Made by a program: the position numbers and the translations under genes | In this document: positions 24,336 through 32,818 of the stretch, one piece after another | Layout: every line of letters starts with the position of its first letter | Numbering within the stretch: the stretch's first letter is position 1 | DNA from: a virus | Reading direction: 5' to 3' (one strand) | DNA length: 64,000 bases | Virus record (IMG/VR): IMGVR_UViG_3300046791_000499 | Coordinates: 1-64,000 of that record | Notes under the pieces: model-generated | Told to the model about the DNA's origin: nothing | The model's input: only the letters and a program-made list of their open reading frames with translations | The model's database searches: none

Positions 24336-24662
24336 ATGAGCAACGAGATCCAGGAGCGTGTCGACACGTGGCTGCTCGAGCGCGAGCAAGCCAACTGGTT
24401 CGCCCTTCCCGAGCGTAGCGTGAGGCGATCGGTTTTGCGGAAGCTGTGGCGCGATGTCTCCGCGCAGCATGGGGCTGAGTCCTTGCCCGCTGCCGGCGTG
24501 CTGCTCGGGCTCGCACGTGAAGCATGCCGCCGCGACGTCTTCGCCGAACACCACGGCGACGGCATCTGGCGCGTGCACCAGGCTCACCGCGAGTACGTGC
24601 TCGGCATGGGCCGAACCGAGATCGCGGCGCTCGTGAGTTGCTTGGAGCTGTCCGACCCATGA
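24336..24662 (+). CDS. Hypothetical protein
   Basis: 108 residues, all helical, many Arg/Glu (RSVLRKLWRDVSAQ). First gene of the unit that leads to the RecE/RecT genes. Also preceded by GGTGGGAG. No family recognised. Confidence 0.65.
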   Translation: MSNEIQERVDTWLLEREQANWFALPERSVRRSVLRKLWRDVSAQHGAESLPAAGVLLGLAREACRRDVFAEHHGDGIWRVHQAHREYVLGMGRTEIAALVSCLELSDP

Positions 24663-24892
24663 CCGATCCAGCCAATGCCTACCACGCGTATATGCGGGGC
24701 TGGTCCGCGGGCGCGAGCATGAAGGCCATGGACCCGGCGTTCACGAAGCACAGCCAAGCGTACATGCGGGAGAACTACGAGGCCGGCTACAAGGATGGTC
24801 GTGTCGCTCGATCCGCGGCGTCGGAATCCGCAAGCGAGACGACCGGTTACAAGCCATCGATTCTCCGTGTCTGCGAGGGCGACTCGTCATGA
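24659..24892 (+). CDS. Hypothetical protein
   Basis: 77 residues, ATGA overlap. Tyr/Met-rich N-terminal part with MRGWSAGASMKAMDP and NYEAGYKDGRVARS, the repeated GxxxG pattern seen in small phage proteins of unknown role. Confidence 0.55.
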   Translation: MTDPANAYHAYMRGWSAGASMKAMDPAFTKHSQAYMRENYEAGYKDGRVARSAASESASETTGYKPSILRVCEGDSS

Positions 24893-25005
24893 GGCGCCTC
24901 GCCGACCTCGCAGCAGCCTTGCTGATCGCCAGCGCGCTCACGCAGCTCGCTGTCGCGCACATGATCTACAGGGCGATCGAACGCCCAGCACCAGGACTTG
25001 ATTGA
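24889..25005 (+). CDS. Small membrane protein
   Basis: 38 residues, MRRLADLAAALLIASALTQL with one predicted membrane segment and a short Pro-rich tail. Overlaps the flanking genes by four bases each. Shorter than usual annotation cut-offs. Confidence 0.5.
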   Translation: MRRLADLAAALLIASALTQLAVAHMIYRAIERPAPGLD

Positions 25006-25328
25006 TGGACACCACCCAAGCCGAACGACGTCAACAGCTACGAGACCAACAGCGAGTTCGCAAGGAGCAGGTGGCACAAGCCATCGCCCAAGGCAAGATC
25101 GACTCGGCCTTGGAGGATCTTGTCGGGCTCCGCGAGAAGACGACCCGCGCAGAGCAGAGGCTCGACCGCGCCGTGCTCGCCAAGGTCGCCGCCGCGAAGG
25201 ACGGGATCCAGGCCAACACGCTGCCGATGGAGTCGCTCGACCGGCTTGGCGAACAATTGGAGATCATCGACGGCGGGCTCGTGCGCGTTCGCAAGCAAGC
25301 GCCGGCCGAGACGGAGGCAGCCGAGTGA
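25002..25328 (+). CDS. Coiled-coil hypothetical protein
   Basis: 108 residues; a long Gln/Arg/Glu helix (QQLRDQQRVRKEQVAQAI) followed by LREKTTRAEQRLDRAV suggests a coiled coil. Located directly before the RecE/RecT-type pair and GTGA-coupled to it. Could regulate or bridge the recombinase; unproven. Confidence 0.6.
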   Translation: MMDTTQAERRQQLRDQQRVRKEQVAQAIAQGKIDSALEDLVGLREKTTRAEQRLDRAVLAKVAAAKDGIQANTLPMESLDRLGEQLEIIDGGLVRVRKQAPAETEAAE

Positions 25329-26374
25329 ACGCCGTCGCCACGCTCGGCACGGCCGACCAGATCGCAGACCTCGAACAACGGTTCGGGGATCTCGGCTTCC
25401 CCGGGCTCGACCTCTCCAGCATCGAACCCGGCGAAGCGCGGCTCGTGCCATGGACCGCCGAGGAGTACTTCGCGGACACCCTGTGCACGTCGCGATCGCA
25501 ACTGGACATCTTGCGAGTGCGAGGCCCACAAGCCTATGCGAACCGCCACGCCGCCGGCGATCGATCCACACCCGCCAAGCGGCTGGGCCGACTGCTCCAC
25601 ATGCGCGTGCTCGAGCCCCAGAGGTGGGCATCGCTGCTCGCACCGCCGAGGCCGTACCTGCCCATGGGTCCCACCCGTCCTGCACACGCCTATGGCAAGG
25701 CCAAGAAAGGTACGCCCGCCAAGATCGCGTTCGACCAGTGGAAGGCCGAAGACGAAGCGTGGAAGGCCGAGTGCGCCGAGCTGATGGCCGAGTGGGAGGG
25801 CAGCATCGGCCCCGACTCGATCATCATGACCGACGGCGAGGCCGCCAAGGTCGAGGGCATGGCGACCGCGATCGAAGGCCACGACTTCGCCCGCGGCATC
25901 CTCCACGAATTCCCCGACGGCGTGAACGAACAGGCGATCGTGTGGCGGCACCCCGGAACGGGTGTGCTGATCCGTGTACTCGCCGATCGACTGGTCCCCT
26001 ACGCCGATATCCGCGATCGGCCGTGCTGGTTCGTACCCGATCTCAAAACGACCAATGACCCGAGCGAAGACGCCTTCATGCGCTCGATCGTCAAGTTCGG
26101 GTACCACCGCCAAGGGGCCCTCTACCACGACGCCGTGCAGGCGCTGTACCCCGGCGAGATCGTGACCTTCGTGTTCGTGGCGGTCCGCAACGAGCCCGAC
26201 TACGAGGCGGCCACCTACCATCTCGGCATCGACGAACTCGCGTGCGGGCGCCGGCAGTACGAGAACACGCTACGAGAATTGGTGAGTCGGAAGGAATCCG
26301 GCAACTGGCGCGCCGGTTGGCAGAACGGGTTGCGCATGATGACGCTGCCCTCCTACGAGTACGAAAAGCCATGA
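25325..26374 (+). CDS. RecE-like PD-(D/E)xK exonuclease (DUF3799 type)
   Basis: 349 residues from GTG 25325. Early SRSQLDILR, then RLGRLLHMRVLEP (His of the RecB-like domain), VLIRVLADRLVPY, and WFVPDLKTTNDPSEDAF with the PD...K catalytic core (Asp, Lys), then YHRQGALYHDAV. This order is that of RecE-type/Cas4-like nucleases that digest 5' ends to leave 3' single strands for RecT. ATGA-coupled to recT. Confidence 0.82.
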   Translation: MNAVATLGTADQIADLEQRFGDLGFPGLDLSSIEPGEARLVPWTAEEYFADTLCTSRSQLDILRVRGPQAYANRHAAGDRSTPAKRLGRLLHMRVLEPQRWASLLAPPRPYLPMGPTRPAHAYGKAKKGTPAKIAFDQWKAEDEAWKAECAELMAEWEGSIGPDSIIMTDGEAAKVEGMATAIEGHDFARGILHEFPDGVNEQAIVWRHPGTGVLIRVLADRLVPYADIRDRPCWFVPDLKTTNDPSEDAFMRSIVKFGYHRQGALYHDAVQALYPGEIVTFVFVAVRNEPDYEAATYHLGIDELACGRRQYENTLRELVSRKESGNWRAGWQNGLRMMTLPSYEYEKP

Positions 26375-27312
26375 GTGAATCCATCGCAACCCAACAGCAC
26401 CAACATCCACCGACCCCACTCGAGACCTTCAAGCTCGAGATCAAGGGGCTGAGCAAACTCGTGCAGGCGCTGCTCAAGGCCGACGACGCAGGCCGCGGGC
26501 GCTGGCTCGCGGAGGTGTTCGCGGCCGTGCGAGCGAACCCGAAGTTGCTGCAGGCCGACCGGCCCTCGCTCCTGGACTCGATCATCCAAGCGGCATCGCT
26601 GGGGCTGAGCGTCAACCCTCTCCTCGGCGAAGCGTGGCTCATCCCACGCAAGAAGAACTTCAAGGACCGGAACGACCAGTGGCAGTCGCTCGTGCTGGTC
26701 AGCAACCAGACGGGCAAGAACGGCCTGATCAAGATGGGCTGGCGGTCCAAAATGCTCGACGCCATCCACACCGACACGGTCTACGACGGCGAGATGTTCG
26801 ACTACGAATCTGGGTCGAACCCCTACGTCAAGCACCGGCCGGACGTGTACGGGAAACTCCGAACCGGACTCACCAAAGACATCATCGCTGCCTATGCCTC
26901 CGTCTATGTGATCGGATCCACACGGCCAATCATCAAGGTTCTCGGGGCCGAGGAGTTGTACCGGATCGCGGCGATGTCCGGCAATCCGAACGACAACGAA
27001 TGGTCCGACGTGTGGACCGACCACTTCGCCGAAATGGCAGAGGGCGCAGCGCTCAAGCGCGTGTGCAAGAAGCTGCCGCGCTCCGACGAGCTTCGCGACA
27101 TGCACCTGTCCGTCGAGCGCGAGACGATGATCGACGTGGGCAAGGAGCCGCCACAGAGCGAGTACACGGAGCAGATTGCCGCCGCGATAGAGGCATCTGC
27201 CGCTCAACTGGTCCCCGAACCCGAGCAAGATGGCCAGTCGCCTGCAGCGAGCGCAAGGCCAAGGCCACAACCTCGCCGAACCGAGCCCACGCCACCGCCC
27301 GCACAGGAGTAG
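26371..27312 (+). CDS. recT: RecT-family single-strand annealing protein
   Basis: 313 residues. SIIQAASLGLSVNPLLGEAWLIP is the conserved RecT motif, followed by LIKMGWRS, the EGAALKRVCKKLP helix and an acidic/Pro-rich tail. It anneals single strands made by the adjacent exonuclease. Together they form a Red-like recombination pathway for replication or repair. Confidence 0.92.
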   Translation: MSESIATQQHQHPPTPLETFKLEIKGLSKLVQALLKADDAGRGRWLAEVFAAVRANPKLLQADRPSLLDSIIQAASLGLSVNPLLGEAWLIPRKKNFKDRNDQWQSLVLVSNQTGKNGLIKMGWRSKMLDAIHTDTVYDGEMFDYESGSNPYVKHRPDVYGKLRTGLTKDIIAAYASVYVIGSTRPIIKVLGAEELYRIAAMSGNPNDNEWSDVWTDHFAEMAEGAALKRVCKKLPRSDELRDMHLSVERETMIDVGKEPPQSEYTEQIAAAIEASAAQLVPEPEQDGQSPAASARPRPQPRRTEPTPPPAQE

Positions 27313-27321
27313 CCTGCGCCG

Positions 27322-28092
27322 ATGAAGCGAACGGAGCTGAAACGAAAGACCGCGCTGCGATCGACAAAGCCGATCGCTCGCGGTCGCGCCAAGGCGCTCG
27401 ACCGCACCGTGATGCCGGAGCCAAAGCCTCGGACTCGGGTGAAGCCGAAGAACGACGAGCGCCGAGCAATCGCATACGCTCGAAACTACGGAGGTCCTGA
27501 TGGCCGGCACGCCGACGTTATCCGATCGATGCCGTGTGCGTGCACCGGTCGGTCTCCACTCCCCGAGCACGACTGCTGGGGCCGGACCGTGGCGGCTCAC
27601 GAGGATCCACGCGGCATGGGCGGGCGCAACGGAGGCTGGGCCGACCTCGTGAATCTCTGCCACCGTCACCATCTCGAGGCTGGCGAGCGCCGGACCAGCG
27701 AGCGCGACGTGTTCAAGGCCCGCTACAAGATCGATCTGCGGCAGCTCGCCGACGACCTCGCCAAGCGGTACATGCCGGATCTCATCACCGCTTGGGCCGC
27801 GCTCTCGCTCGGCGGCTACGATCTAGACGCCCTGCTTGGCTGGATCCACCGACGGATGCAGCGCGAGGTCGAGCACCGCGCCTACGTCCGCAAGGCACAT
27901 TCGACTGCGCGAAGGACCGAGGAAAGCTGCGGAGCCGCACCCGGACGGTTTGGCTGCGTGTGGGATGGCTTGCCCGATCTCGACCGCGGCGCCCTCTCAT
28001 GGGCTGTCTTTGGCGACCTCGGCGTGCCGTACACGAGCGGGCCCGGTCATCTTGCGTGGGAACTCTGCGAGGCGGCTGGATGGCCATCATGA
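27322..28092 (+). CDS. HNH-nuclease-like protein
   Basis: 256 residues with a very basic N-terminus (KRTELKRKTALRSTKPIARG). VAAHEDPRGMGG followed by DLVNLCHRHHLEAGE has the His-Asn-His spacing of an HNH nuclease, with Cys residues nearby (MPCACTG) for zinc. HNH genes near recombinases or terminases often act in DNA packaging or junction processing. The last ~80 residues are of unknown fold. Confidence 0.65.
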   Translation: MKRTELKRKTALRSTKPIARGRAKALDRTVMPEPKPRTRVKPKNDERRAIAYARNYGGPDGRHADVIRSMPCACTGRSPLPEHDCWGRTVAAHEDPRGMGGRNGGWADLVNLCHRHHLEAGERRTSERDVFKARYKIDLRQLADDLAKRYMPDLITAWAALSLGGYDLDALLGWIHRRMQREVEHRAYVRKAHSTARRTEESCGAAPGRFGCVWDGLPDLDRGALSWAVFGDLGVPYTSGPGHLAWELCEAAGWPS

Positions 28093-28403
28093 TCAGCGCC
28101 GACGTGGTCGAGGAGTACGCCGAGCGCTGGGCTCAGGCGGACAACCCCACGACCGCCGCCGAGCATGGGCTCGGTTCTGGTGCCGCGAAGCTGACCGATC
28201 AGCAGCGCGAGTGGCTGTTTCGATGGGCGCGCCATTGGGCTCGAAACCCGCCGGATCCAGGCCGACCGCAAGCCTGCGACCGGGTCGATCTCGCAGCCGC
28301 GTTTGGGCTGGCTGTCGGCTTCACGTGCGGCCGCGGTGTGGCGATCATCCCGGCGATCCGGTTGCTCAAGGCGGCGCTCGGTGGGAAGTGGCCTCGGGAA
28401 TGA
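28089..28403 (+). CDS. Hypothetical protein
   Basis: 104 residues from ATG 28089 (ATGA overlap). Trp/Arg-rich helical first half (EWLFRWARHWARNPPD) and an Ala/Gly hydrophobic region. The stop lies inside promoter P10. No family recognised. Confidence 0.6.
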   Translation: MISADVVEEYAERWAQADNPTTAAEHGLGSGAAKLTDQQREWLFRWARHWARNPPDPGRPQACDRVDLAAAFGLAVGFTCGRGVAIIPAIRLLKAALGGKWPRE

Positions 28404-28422
28404 CGGCGCCTGCACCAGGGTC
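28397..28422 (+). promoter_or_regulatory. Candidate leaderless promoter P10
   Basis: GGAATG-N16-GGTC, ten bases to ATG 28433 (36). Confidence 0.75.
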
Positions 28423-28432
28423 TTGCGGGAGA

Positions 28433-29080
28433 ATGGCCCCTCCATCGGACGCCCAAACCCGCATGCTCACCTCCACGGCCGACATCGCGCTGTGGATCAG
28501 CCGAGACGCTGCCAGGTCAGCCGGCTTGCTCGCGGACTGGGAAGCCGTGGCGGCTCAACCTGGCGCACAAGGGCTGTTCCTGCGAGCGTCGTACAGCGAT
28601 GCCCGCGGAGAGAGCCGAGAGGCGCTGCAGCGATTCGGCGACAGCGTTGTGACCAAGGTCTGCGGCGGCATCAACGGCTTCGCTTGGCCCTCGGGAGCGA
28701 GCCTCGAGTTCGAGCACTTCGATACGCGCGACACGTTCGGCGGGCTGACCTGGTCCTGGATCGGGATCGCCGAGTGCCAGCAGCTCGACTGGGCCGACGT
28801 TCTGTTCATGTGGACGAAGCTCCGCTCGAACCTCGAAGTCAGGCCGTTCGGTGCACCACGGTTCCTCCTCACGGGAACCGAGGCACCACGAGGTCTGAAC
28901 GGCCCGCTGATCGAGGCGCTCGCCCGCGCCGGTACACCTGAGACCGGCTACCTCGGTCGTAGCGAAGGCAATCAGTTCACCGCCAAAAACATCTTCGCCG
29001 CGACCCGAGAGGCTGCGGCGGAGATGGCCGGAGTCCAGCCAGAGAACGTCCTGTCCTTCGACCTGGTCGTGAGTCCATGA
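28433..29080 (+). CDS. Terminase-like paralogue lacking Walker A and nuclease domain
   Basis: 215 residues that line up with the ATPase domain of this phage's own TerL (40837-42573): ADIALW against ADIVLF, FLRASYSDARGES against IFRHNHKDLKGSP, PSGASLEFEHFD against PGGATLEFRHLD, WSWIGIAECQQL against YAWIGLEEATHY. Where TerL has GGGIGSGKS this protein has ISRDAARSA, so it cannot bind ATP in the usual way, and it stops before the nuclease domain. Probably a decoy, regulator or assembly partner; role unknown. ATGA-coupled to a RuvC-like gene. Confidence 0.7.
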   Translation: MAPPSDAQTRMLTSTADIALWISRDAARSAGLLADWEAVAAQPGAQGLFLRASYSDARGESREALQRFGDSVVTKVCGGINGFAWPSGASLEFEHFDTRDTFGGLTWSWIGIAECQQLDWADVLFMWTKLRSNLEVRPFGAPRFLLTGTEAPRGLNGPLIEALARAGTPETGYLGRSEGNQFTAKNIFAATREAAAEMAGVQPENVLSFDLVVSP

Positions 29081-29616
29081 TCATCTCGATCGATGGCGGC
29101 GATAACACGGCCGCGGCGATCTTCTCGTGGCCGAACCCAGCGGTGACATCGATCAAGGAGCCGACCCCAGCGATCGCCGATGCGCTGCTCGGCTGGTGCC
29201 AAGACGCCGCGGCGGCTCGAGGCGAAACGCTTACCCTCGTGGTCGAAGATCAGTACGCGAAGATCCGATGGGCGATGATCGGCGGAAAGATGCAGCCGAC
29301 GATCGATCTGCCCGCGCTGCTGAGCGTCGCTCGCTCGACTGAGATCTGGGTGGTGCTCGCCGGGCTGCGCGGGATTCCGTGGGTCCGCGTGCTCGCGTCC
29401 AAGTGGCAGGGGAAGATGCTGCCGGGCAAGAAAGCGCTCGGCACCAAGGCCGCAGCCCGTGAGGCATTCGCCGAGATCTGGCCGACGGTCTGGCGGTTCG
29501 AGGGCCTACCGACACCCGACAAGCTCAAAGAAGTGAAGGCCACCCGCGTCAACGAGCACATTCGCGACGCATCGCTGCAGGGGCGTTGGTTTTTTCTGTT
29601 CGGGGATCAGCCGTGA
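29077..29616 (+). CDS. RuvC-like (RNase H fold) resolvase/nuclease
   Basis: 179 residues. MIISIDGGDNTAAAIFSW gives the first strand with catalytic Asp, LTLVVEDQYAK the second acidic residue after a beta strand, and WVRVLASKWQGKMLP a later basic region, typical of RuvC-type folds. Likely resolves Holliday junctions from the RecE/RecT pathway or trims DNA for packaging. Coupled to the terminase-like paralogue, which may be relevant, because TerL nucleases share this fold. Confidence 0.62.
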   Translation: MIISIDGGDNTAAAIFSWPNPAVTSIKEPTPAIADALLGWCQDAAAARGETLTLVVEDQYAKIRWAMIGGKMQPTIDLPALLSVARSTEIWVVLAGLRGIPWVRVLASKWQGKMLPGKKALGTKAAAREAFAEIWPTVWRFEGLPTPDKLKEVKATRVNEHIRDASLQGRWFFLFGDQP

Positions 29617-29963
29617 GCGTGGATACCCATCGCATCGCCGAGCGGCTCTCGCAGGCCGCTGTGCTCTCCACTCGCCGCGGAAACGCAGTGCAGGCGCGGC
29701 GGCTCTACGCTCAGGCCGCCGAGTACGAAGCCGTGGCGCTGGCCACCGTCGACGGTGAGCAAAAGCCACGCACCCACAGCATCCTCGCTGTCAGCCTGGT
29801 CGCGCTGCTGTACAAAGCCGGCGCGCTCGAGCGGGCCGAGCAACGCGCGGGGCTGCTCTTGGATGACCCGCATGTGACCGACTGGGGCCGCGGACAACTG
29901 CTCGATCTCCTCGCTGCCATTGCCAACGAACGCGACCATGAAGACTCCGATGCTCTCCTTTGA
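29613..29963 (+). CDS. Hypothetical helical-repeat protein
   Basis: 116 residues from GTG 29613 (GTGA overlap). Helix pairs such as RIAERLSQAAVL, QARRLYAQAAEYEAVAL and ALERAEQRAGLLL resemble TPR-type repeats. No partner evident apart from the AAA+ protein that follows. Confidence 0.6.
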   Translation: MSVDTHRIAERLSQAAVLSTRRGNAVQARRLYAQAAEYEAVALATVDGEQKPRTHSILAVSLVALLYKAGALERAEQRAGLLLDDPHVTDWGRGQLLDLLAAIANERDHEDSDALL

Positions 29964-31083
29964 AACACGGGTTCGCATCCACAAGGCGCTGGACGTTTTC
30001 AGCTCCGAAGCTGACGAGAGCCTCGATCTCGTTCGCGGCCTCGGGATCCAGAACAAGGCCGTCACCACGATCGCTGGGATGACGGCGGTCGCAGCGATGG
30101 CCTCGCGCCTGCTCATGCGCAGGATCACGCCGCACGACGGGGTGCTGAGCGTTGGGAACCGGACCCTCATCCGCCTCGCGCATGCGGTCTTTCAACCCCC
30201 GCGCTGCGGCTGGAATCGATGCGGGGACACATGGGCATGGTTCGACGGTCGGCCCGAAGGTGATGTGCTGCCCTCGACGGAGGGGCAGATAAGCATCTTC
30301 GGCGGAGACGCGACTCTATGGGAGTGCGTCCGGCGGGAGTTCACGCGCAGCATCCCCTATGCCGTGATGGCCGAGACCGGCAACGATGCCCTGAACGTGG
30401 TCGCCGATCGGGCCGTGAACGTCCGGCCGCTGACCTCATCGGAGCGCCCGATCGCGGAGCGGGTCCATCGCTACATCAACACGGGCACGCCGCTCGGGAT
30501 GCTTCTCTACGGGCCACAGGGCAGCGCCAAGACGACGCTCGCCTGCTCGCTCGCGGCCGAGTGCACCGGAAGCTACTTTCGGTTGAGCGCGATGTTCCTG
30601 GGGCGCGACGTCACCAACGCGCTCGTCAGCCTCCGCCCGAGCGCTGTGATCATCGACGACATTGACCGTGTCGACGACGCGATGATGCTCGAGACCCTCG
30701 ACGCTCTCTCAGCCGCCAATGTCCTAGTGATCTGCACGAGCAACACAGCGCCAGACAATCGGCACGGCGAGGGCGCTGAGGAGTTGATGGACGCAGCCCT
30801 CGTGCGGAGCGGCCGGCTGGACATTCACATACACGTCAGCGGACTCGATCCCGACTCGCACGCGGACATCTGTCGCGCCGTCAAGCTCACCGCCGATCTC
30901 GGGCCCCGCGGGTCCGAACTATTGGCCTCGGACCTGGTCTGCCTCGGCCGCCGGCAACGAGCTGGCGATCTCCCCGAGCCGCACGCCGCCGTGGAGGACC
31001 TGCTCCAGCGACGGACAAACACGGTCCATCGTCTGCGCTCGCGGACCCTGTCGGCAACGAAGGTGGTTTCAAGTGGCGCTTGA
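29938..31083 (+). CDS. AAA+ ATPase
   Basis: 381 residues from ATG 29938 (inside the end of the previous gene). A ~180-residue N-terminal region is followed by Walker A YGPQGSAKTT, Walker B AVIIDDIDRVDD, sensor-1 VICTSNT and RSGRLDIHIHV with an Arg-finger-like Arg, as in Bcs1/FtsH-type AAA modules. Likely a remodelling or unfolding ATPase; the substrate is unknown. Confidence 0.8.
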   Translation: MKTPMLSFETRVRIHKALDVFSSEADESLDLVRGLGIQNKAVTTIAGMTAVAAMASRLLMRRITPHDGVLSVGNRTLIRLAHAVFQPPRCGWNRCGDTWAWFDGRPEGDVLPSTEGQISIFGGDATLWECVRREFTRSIPYAVMAETGNDALNVVADRAVNVRPLTSSERPIAERVHRYINTGTPLGMLLYGPQGSAKTTLACSLAAECTGSYFRLSAMFLGRDVTNALVSLRPSAVIIDDIDRVDDAMMLETLDALSAANVLVICTSNTAPDNRHGEGAEELMDAALVRSGRLDIHIHVSGLDPDSHADICRAVKLTADLGPRGSELLASDLVCLGRRQRAGDLPEPHAAVEDLLQRRTNTVHRLRSRTLSATKVVSSGA

Positions 31084-31291
31084 TCTCCGAGACGGCACCG
31101 AACTCGTGTTGCGGGTCAAGCAGAGCCCCAAGGGGAAGGGCTTCACGCTCGCGGTCGAGAAGCAGATCGGCACCCGGACGAAGGTGGTCGGGGAGCGGGC
31201 TGCGACCAGCGAGGAGGAGTTGTGGCTGCAGATTGCCCGATGGGCAGACCAGAAACTCGCGCAGCTCGGGCTCGAGAAGATAGCGAAATAG
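31073..31291 (+). CDS. Hypothetical protein
   Basis: 72 residues from GTG 31073. Beta hairpins (TELVLRVKQSPKGKGFTLAV) then a helix (EEELWLQIARWADQKLAQ). Same frame-shifted overlap with the AAA+ gene as elsewhere. No family recognised. Confidence 0.65.
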   Translation: MALDLRDGTELVLRVKQSPKGKGFTLAVEKQIGTRTKVVGERAATSEEELWLQIARWADQKLAQLGLEKIAK

Positions 31292-31296
31292 CCGCG

Positions 31297-31322
31297 GGAA
31301 TCCGGCGTGGCCGGGCGCAGTC
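31297..31322 (+). promoter_or_regulatory. Candidate leaderless promoter P11
   Basis: GGAATC-N16-AGTC, nine bases to ATG 31332 (35). Indicates ATG 31332 rather than GTG 31323. Confidence 0.65.
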
Positions 31323-31331
31323 GTGACAACG

Positions 31332-31682
31332 ATGATGCTGGTCGAAGACAACCTACCCAACGTACCGACCCTGGCTGACCTCGGAGCCGACGCCACACCG
31401 ACTGCGCTCGCGCTCGGGTTCCTGGACCTGATCACGGCTGGCGAAGCGAAGCCACCGTACAAGCCAGGGAGCCCGCTGTGGCAACGGACGTGGATCCCGA
31501 TCATGGGCGAGGCCGACGAACTCCTGTTCGTCCAAGAGCCGCGACCAGGTGAGACCGAGGAACTGGCGATGGCTCGGGCAATCGCATGGTGCGAGTCGGT
31601 CGGGGTGGCCTACACGATCGCCTGCAAGATCTGGCCGGGGCATCCCGCCGTAGCAGCCGTAGCAGGAATCGCCGCGCCCTGA
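31332..31682 (+). CDS. Hypothetical protein
   Basis: 116 residues. Acidic start (MLVEDNLPNVPTLADLGAD), helical rest with ELAMARAIAWCESVG. P12 lies across its last codons. No family recognised. Confidence 0.6.
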   Translation: MMLVEDNLPNVPTLADLGADATPTALALGFLDLITAGEAKPPYKPGSPLWQRTWIPIMGEADELLFVQEPRPGETEELAMARAIAWCESVGVAYTIACKIWPGHPAVAAVAGIAAP

Positions 31683-31690
31683 CGGCGGTC
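31665..31690 (+). promoter_or_regulatory. Candidate promoter P12 (leadered)
   Basis: GGAATC-N16-GGTC. The gene starts 49 bases from the first G, and TAGGAGACTCTGACCATG shows a clear ribosome site, so this transcript would carry a short leader. Confidence 0.65.
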
Positions 31691-31713
31691 GTTCGAGATA
31701 GGAGACTCTGACC

Positions 31714-32055
31714 ATGAGCAGCACAGCCACCAACGAAGACACCCCATTGTCCACGGCCGAGCGCCAGTTGATCACCATCATCGCCATCCGCGATCGGACG
31801 CTTCACAAACTCGGCGTCGGCCCCGACGAGCACATGGACTCGAGCCGCCCGATCGAGGCTGCGGTCGCACAACGACGTGGCTTCGCCGAACACTCGGTGG
31901 TCCGGCTGGATGCAGCGCTCGCGATCGCCACCGCGATCCAGGCATATCTCGACGAGCCCACGACCACGACGTTCGGCCGGGTCGCTTGGGCCTACGAGGT
32001 ATTCAGCGGGATGACGGATGATGCTGACGGCCATGCGCCCGAGGTCCTACATTGA
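31714..32055 (+). CDS. Hypothetical protein
   Basis: 113 residues with one of the few canonical AGGAG ribosome sites of the window. Helical (STAERQLITIIAIRD); no family recognised. The stop abuts the next start. Confidence 0.65.
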   Translation: MSSTATNEDTPLSTAERQLITIIAIRDRTLHKLGVGPDEHMDSSRPIEAAVAQRRGFAEHSVVRLDAALAIATAIQAYLDEPTTTTFGRVAWAYEVFSGMTDDADGHAPEVLH

Positions 32056-32456
32056 TGGCCGCCCGGGTTTCCATGGCAGGCTCCGAAGAACTGACGCTGT
32101 TCGATCGGCTGCTCTACGAAGTGCTGCCGGCGCTCTTGCATGAGCACGTGTGCCGGAAACAGGCGCTCTCGCTGCAGACCCTCCTCATCGACAAGCGAGC
32201 AGAGGCCGAGGAGATCATCGACGAACTCGACAACTGCGCAGAGGCGGCGTGCGACTTCATCCTCACCAGCGACGGTGAGATCGACGAAGCCGCGGCCGAG
32301 CAAGCCGAGCGGGTGGGAACGATGGCACGCCATCTCGCGCAGCATCTCGCTCGCCTCGAGTTGGCGCCGAAGTCCGCCTATCGGCACCTTGCCCGAGCTG
32401 CTCAGATCGCAGCCGGCTTCGCCCGATACGCGGATGACAGCGGGGTCCTGCATTGA
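32055..32456 (+). CDS. Hypothetical helical protein
   Basis: 133 residues from ATG 32055, nearly all helix, with acidic clusters (KRAEAEEIIDELDNCAEAA). A four-helix-bundle type protein; function unknown. Confidence 0.62.
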   Translation: MAARVSMAGSEELTLFDRLLYEVLPALLHEHVCRKQALSLQTLLIDKRAEAEEIIDELDNCAEAACDFILTSDGEIDEAAAEQAERVGTMARHLAQHLARLELAPKSAYRHLARAAQIAAGFARYADDSGVLH

Positions 32457-32818
32457 CCGCCGGGGATACCGTCCCGTCCCGACTGGACGTGTTCGCCGAT
32501 GGTCTCCACTTCGTCGTGGCGTGGGATGACGAAGGGTACCCTGGGCTCCGTCTGGGCGAACGCTGGAAGCGCGGCGTTGACCACACGGCAGCCTCCGAAG
32601 CTGCTCGCGAGCTGAATATCCACGTCTTCCATGCACGCGGCACCCTGCGCTTCGGCACCATCTCTGACGCGCGCAAGGCCCTGCGAGCTGCCCGTGCGGC
32701 CATCCGAGCATTGAAGCCGGCCAAGCCTCCGCGGCGGAAGAAGACGCCTGCCTGGCCATCGTGGGCGATCCAGGCGAAGTCCGCGGGATGGAAGCCGCCG
32801 AAGGGATGGAGGCCATGA
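32453..32818 (+). CDS. Hypothetical protein with basic tail
   Basis: 121 residues from TTG 32453 (TTGA overlap). Beta-rich first half, helix AARELNIH, then a Lys/Pro/Arg tail (KPAKPPRRKKTPAWPSW) suited to nucleic-acid contact. ATGA-coupled to the DUF1643 gene. Confidence 0.6.
   Translation: MTAGDTVPSRLDVFADGLHFVVAWDDEGYPGLRLGERWKRGVDHTAASEAARELNIHVFHARGTLRFGTISDARKALRAARAAIRALKPAKPPRRKKTPAWPSWAIQAKSAGWKPPKGWRP

Noticed and set aside
26291-26320. GGAATC-N16-GGTT inside the RecE-like gene
   Set aside because: Spacing fits, but no gene starts at 34-36 bases and it lies within conserved coding sequence.
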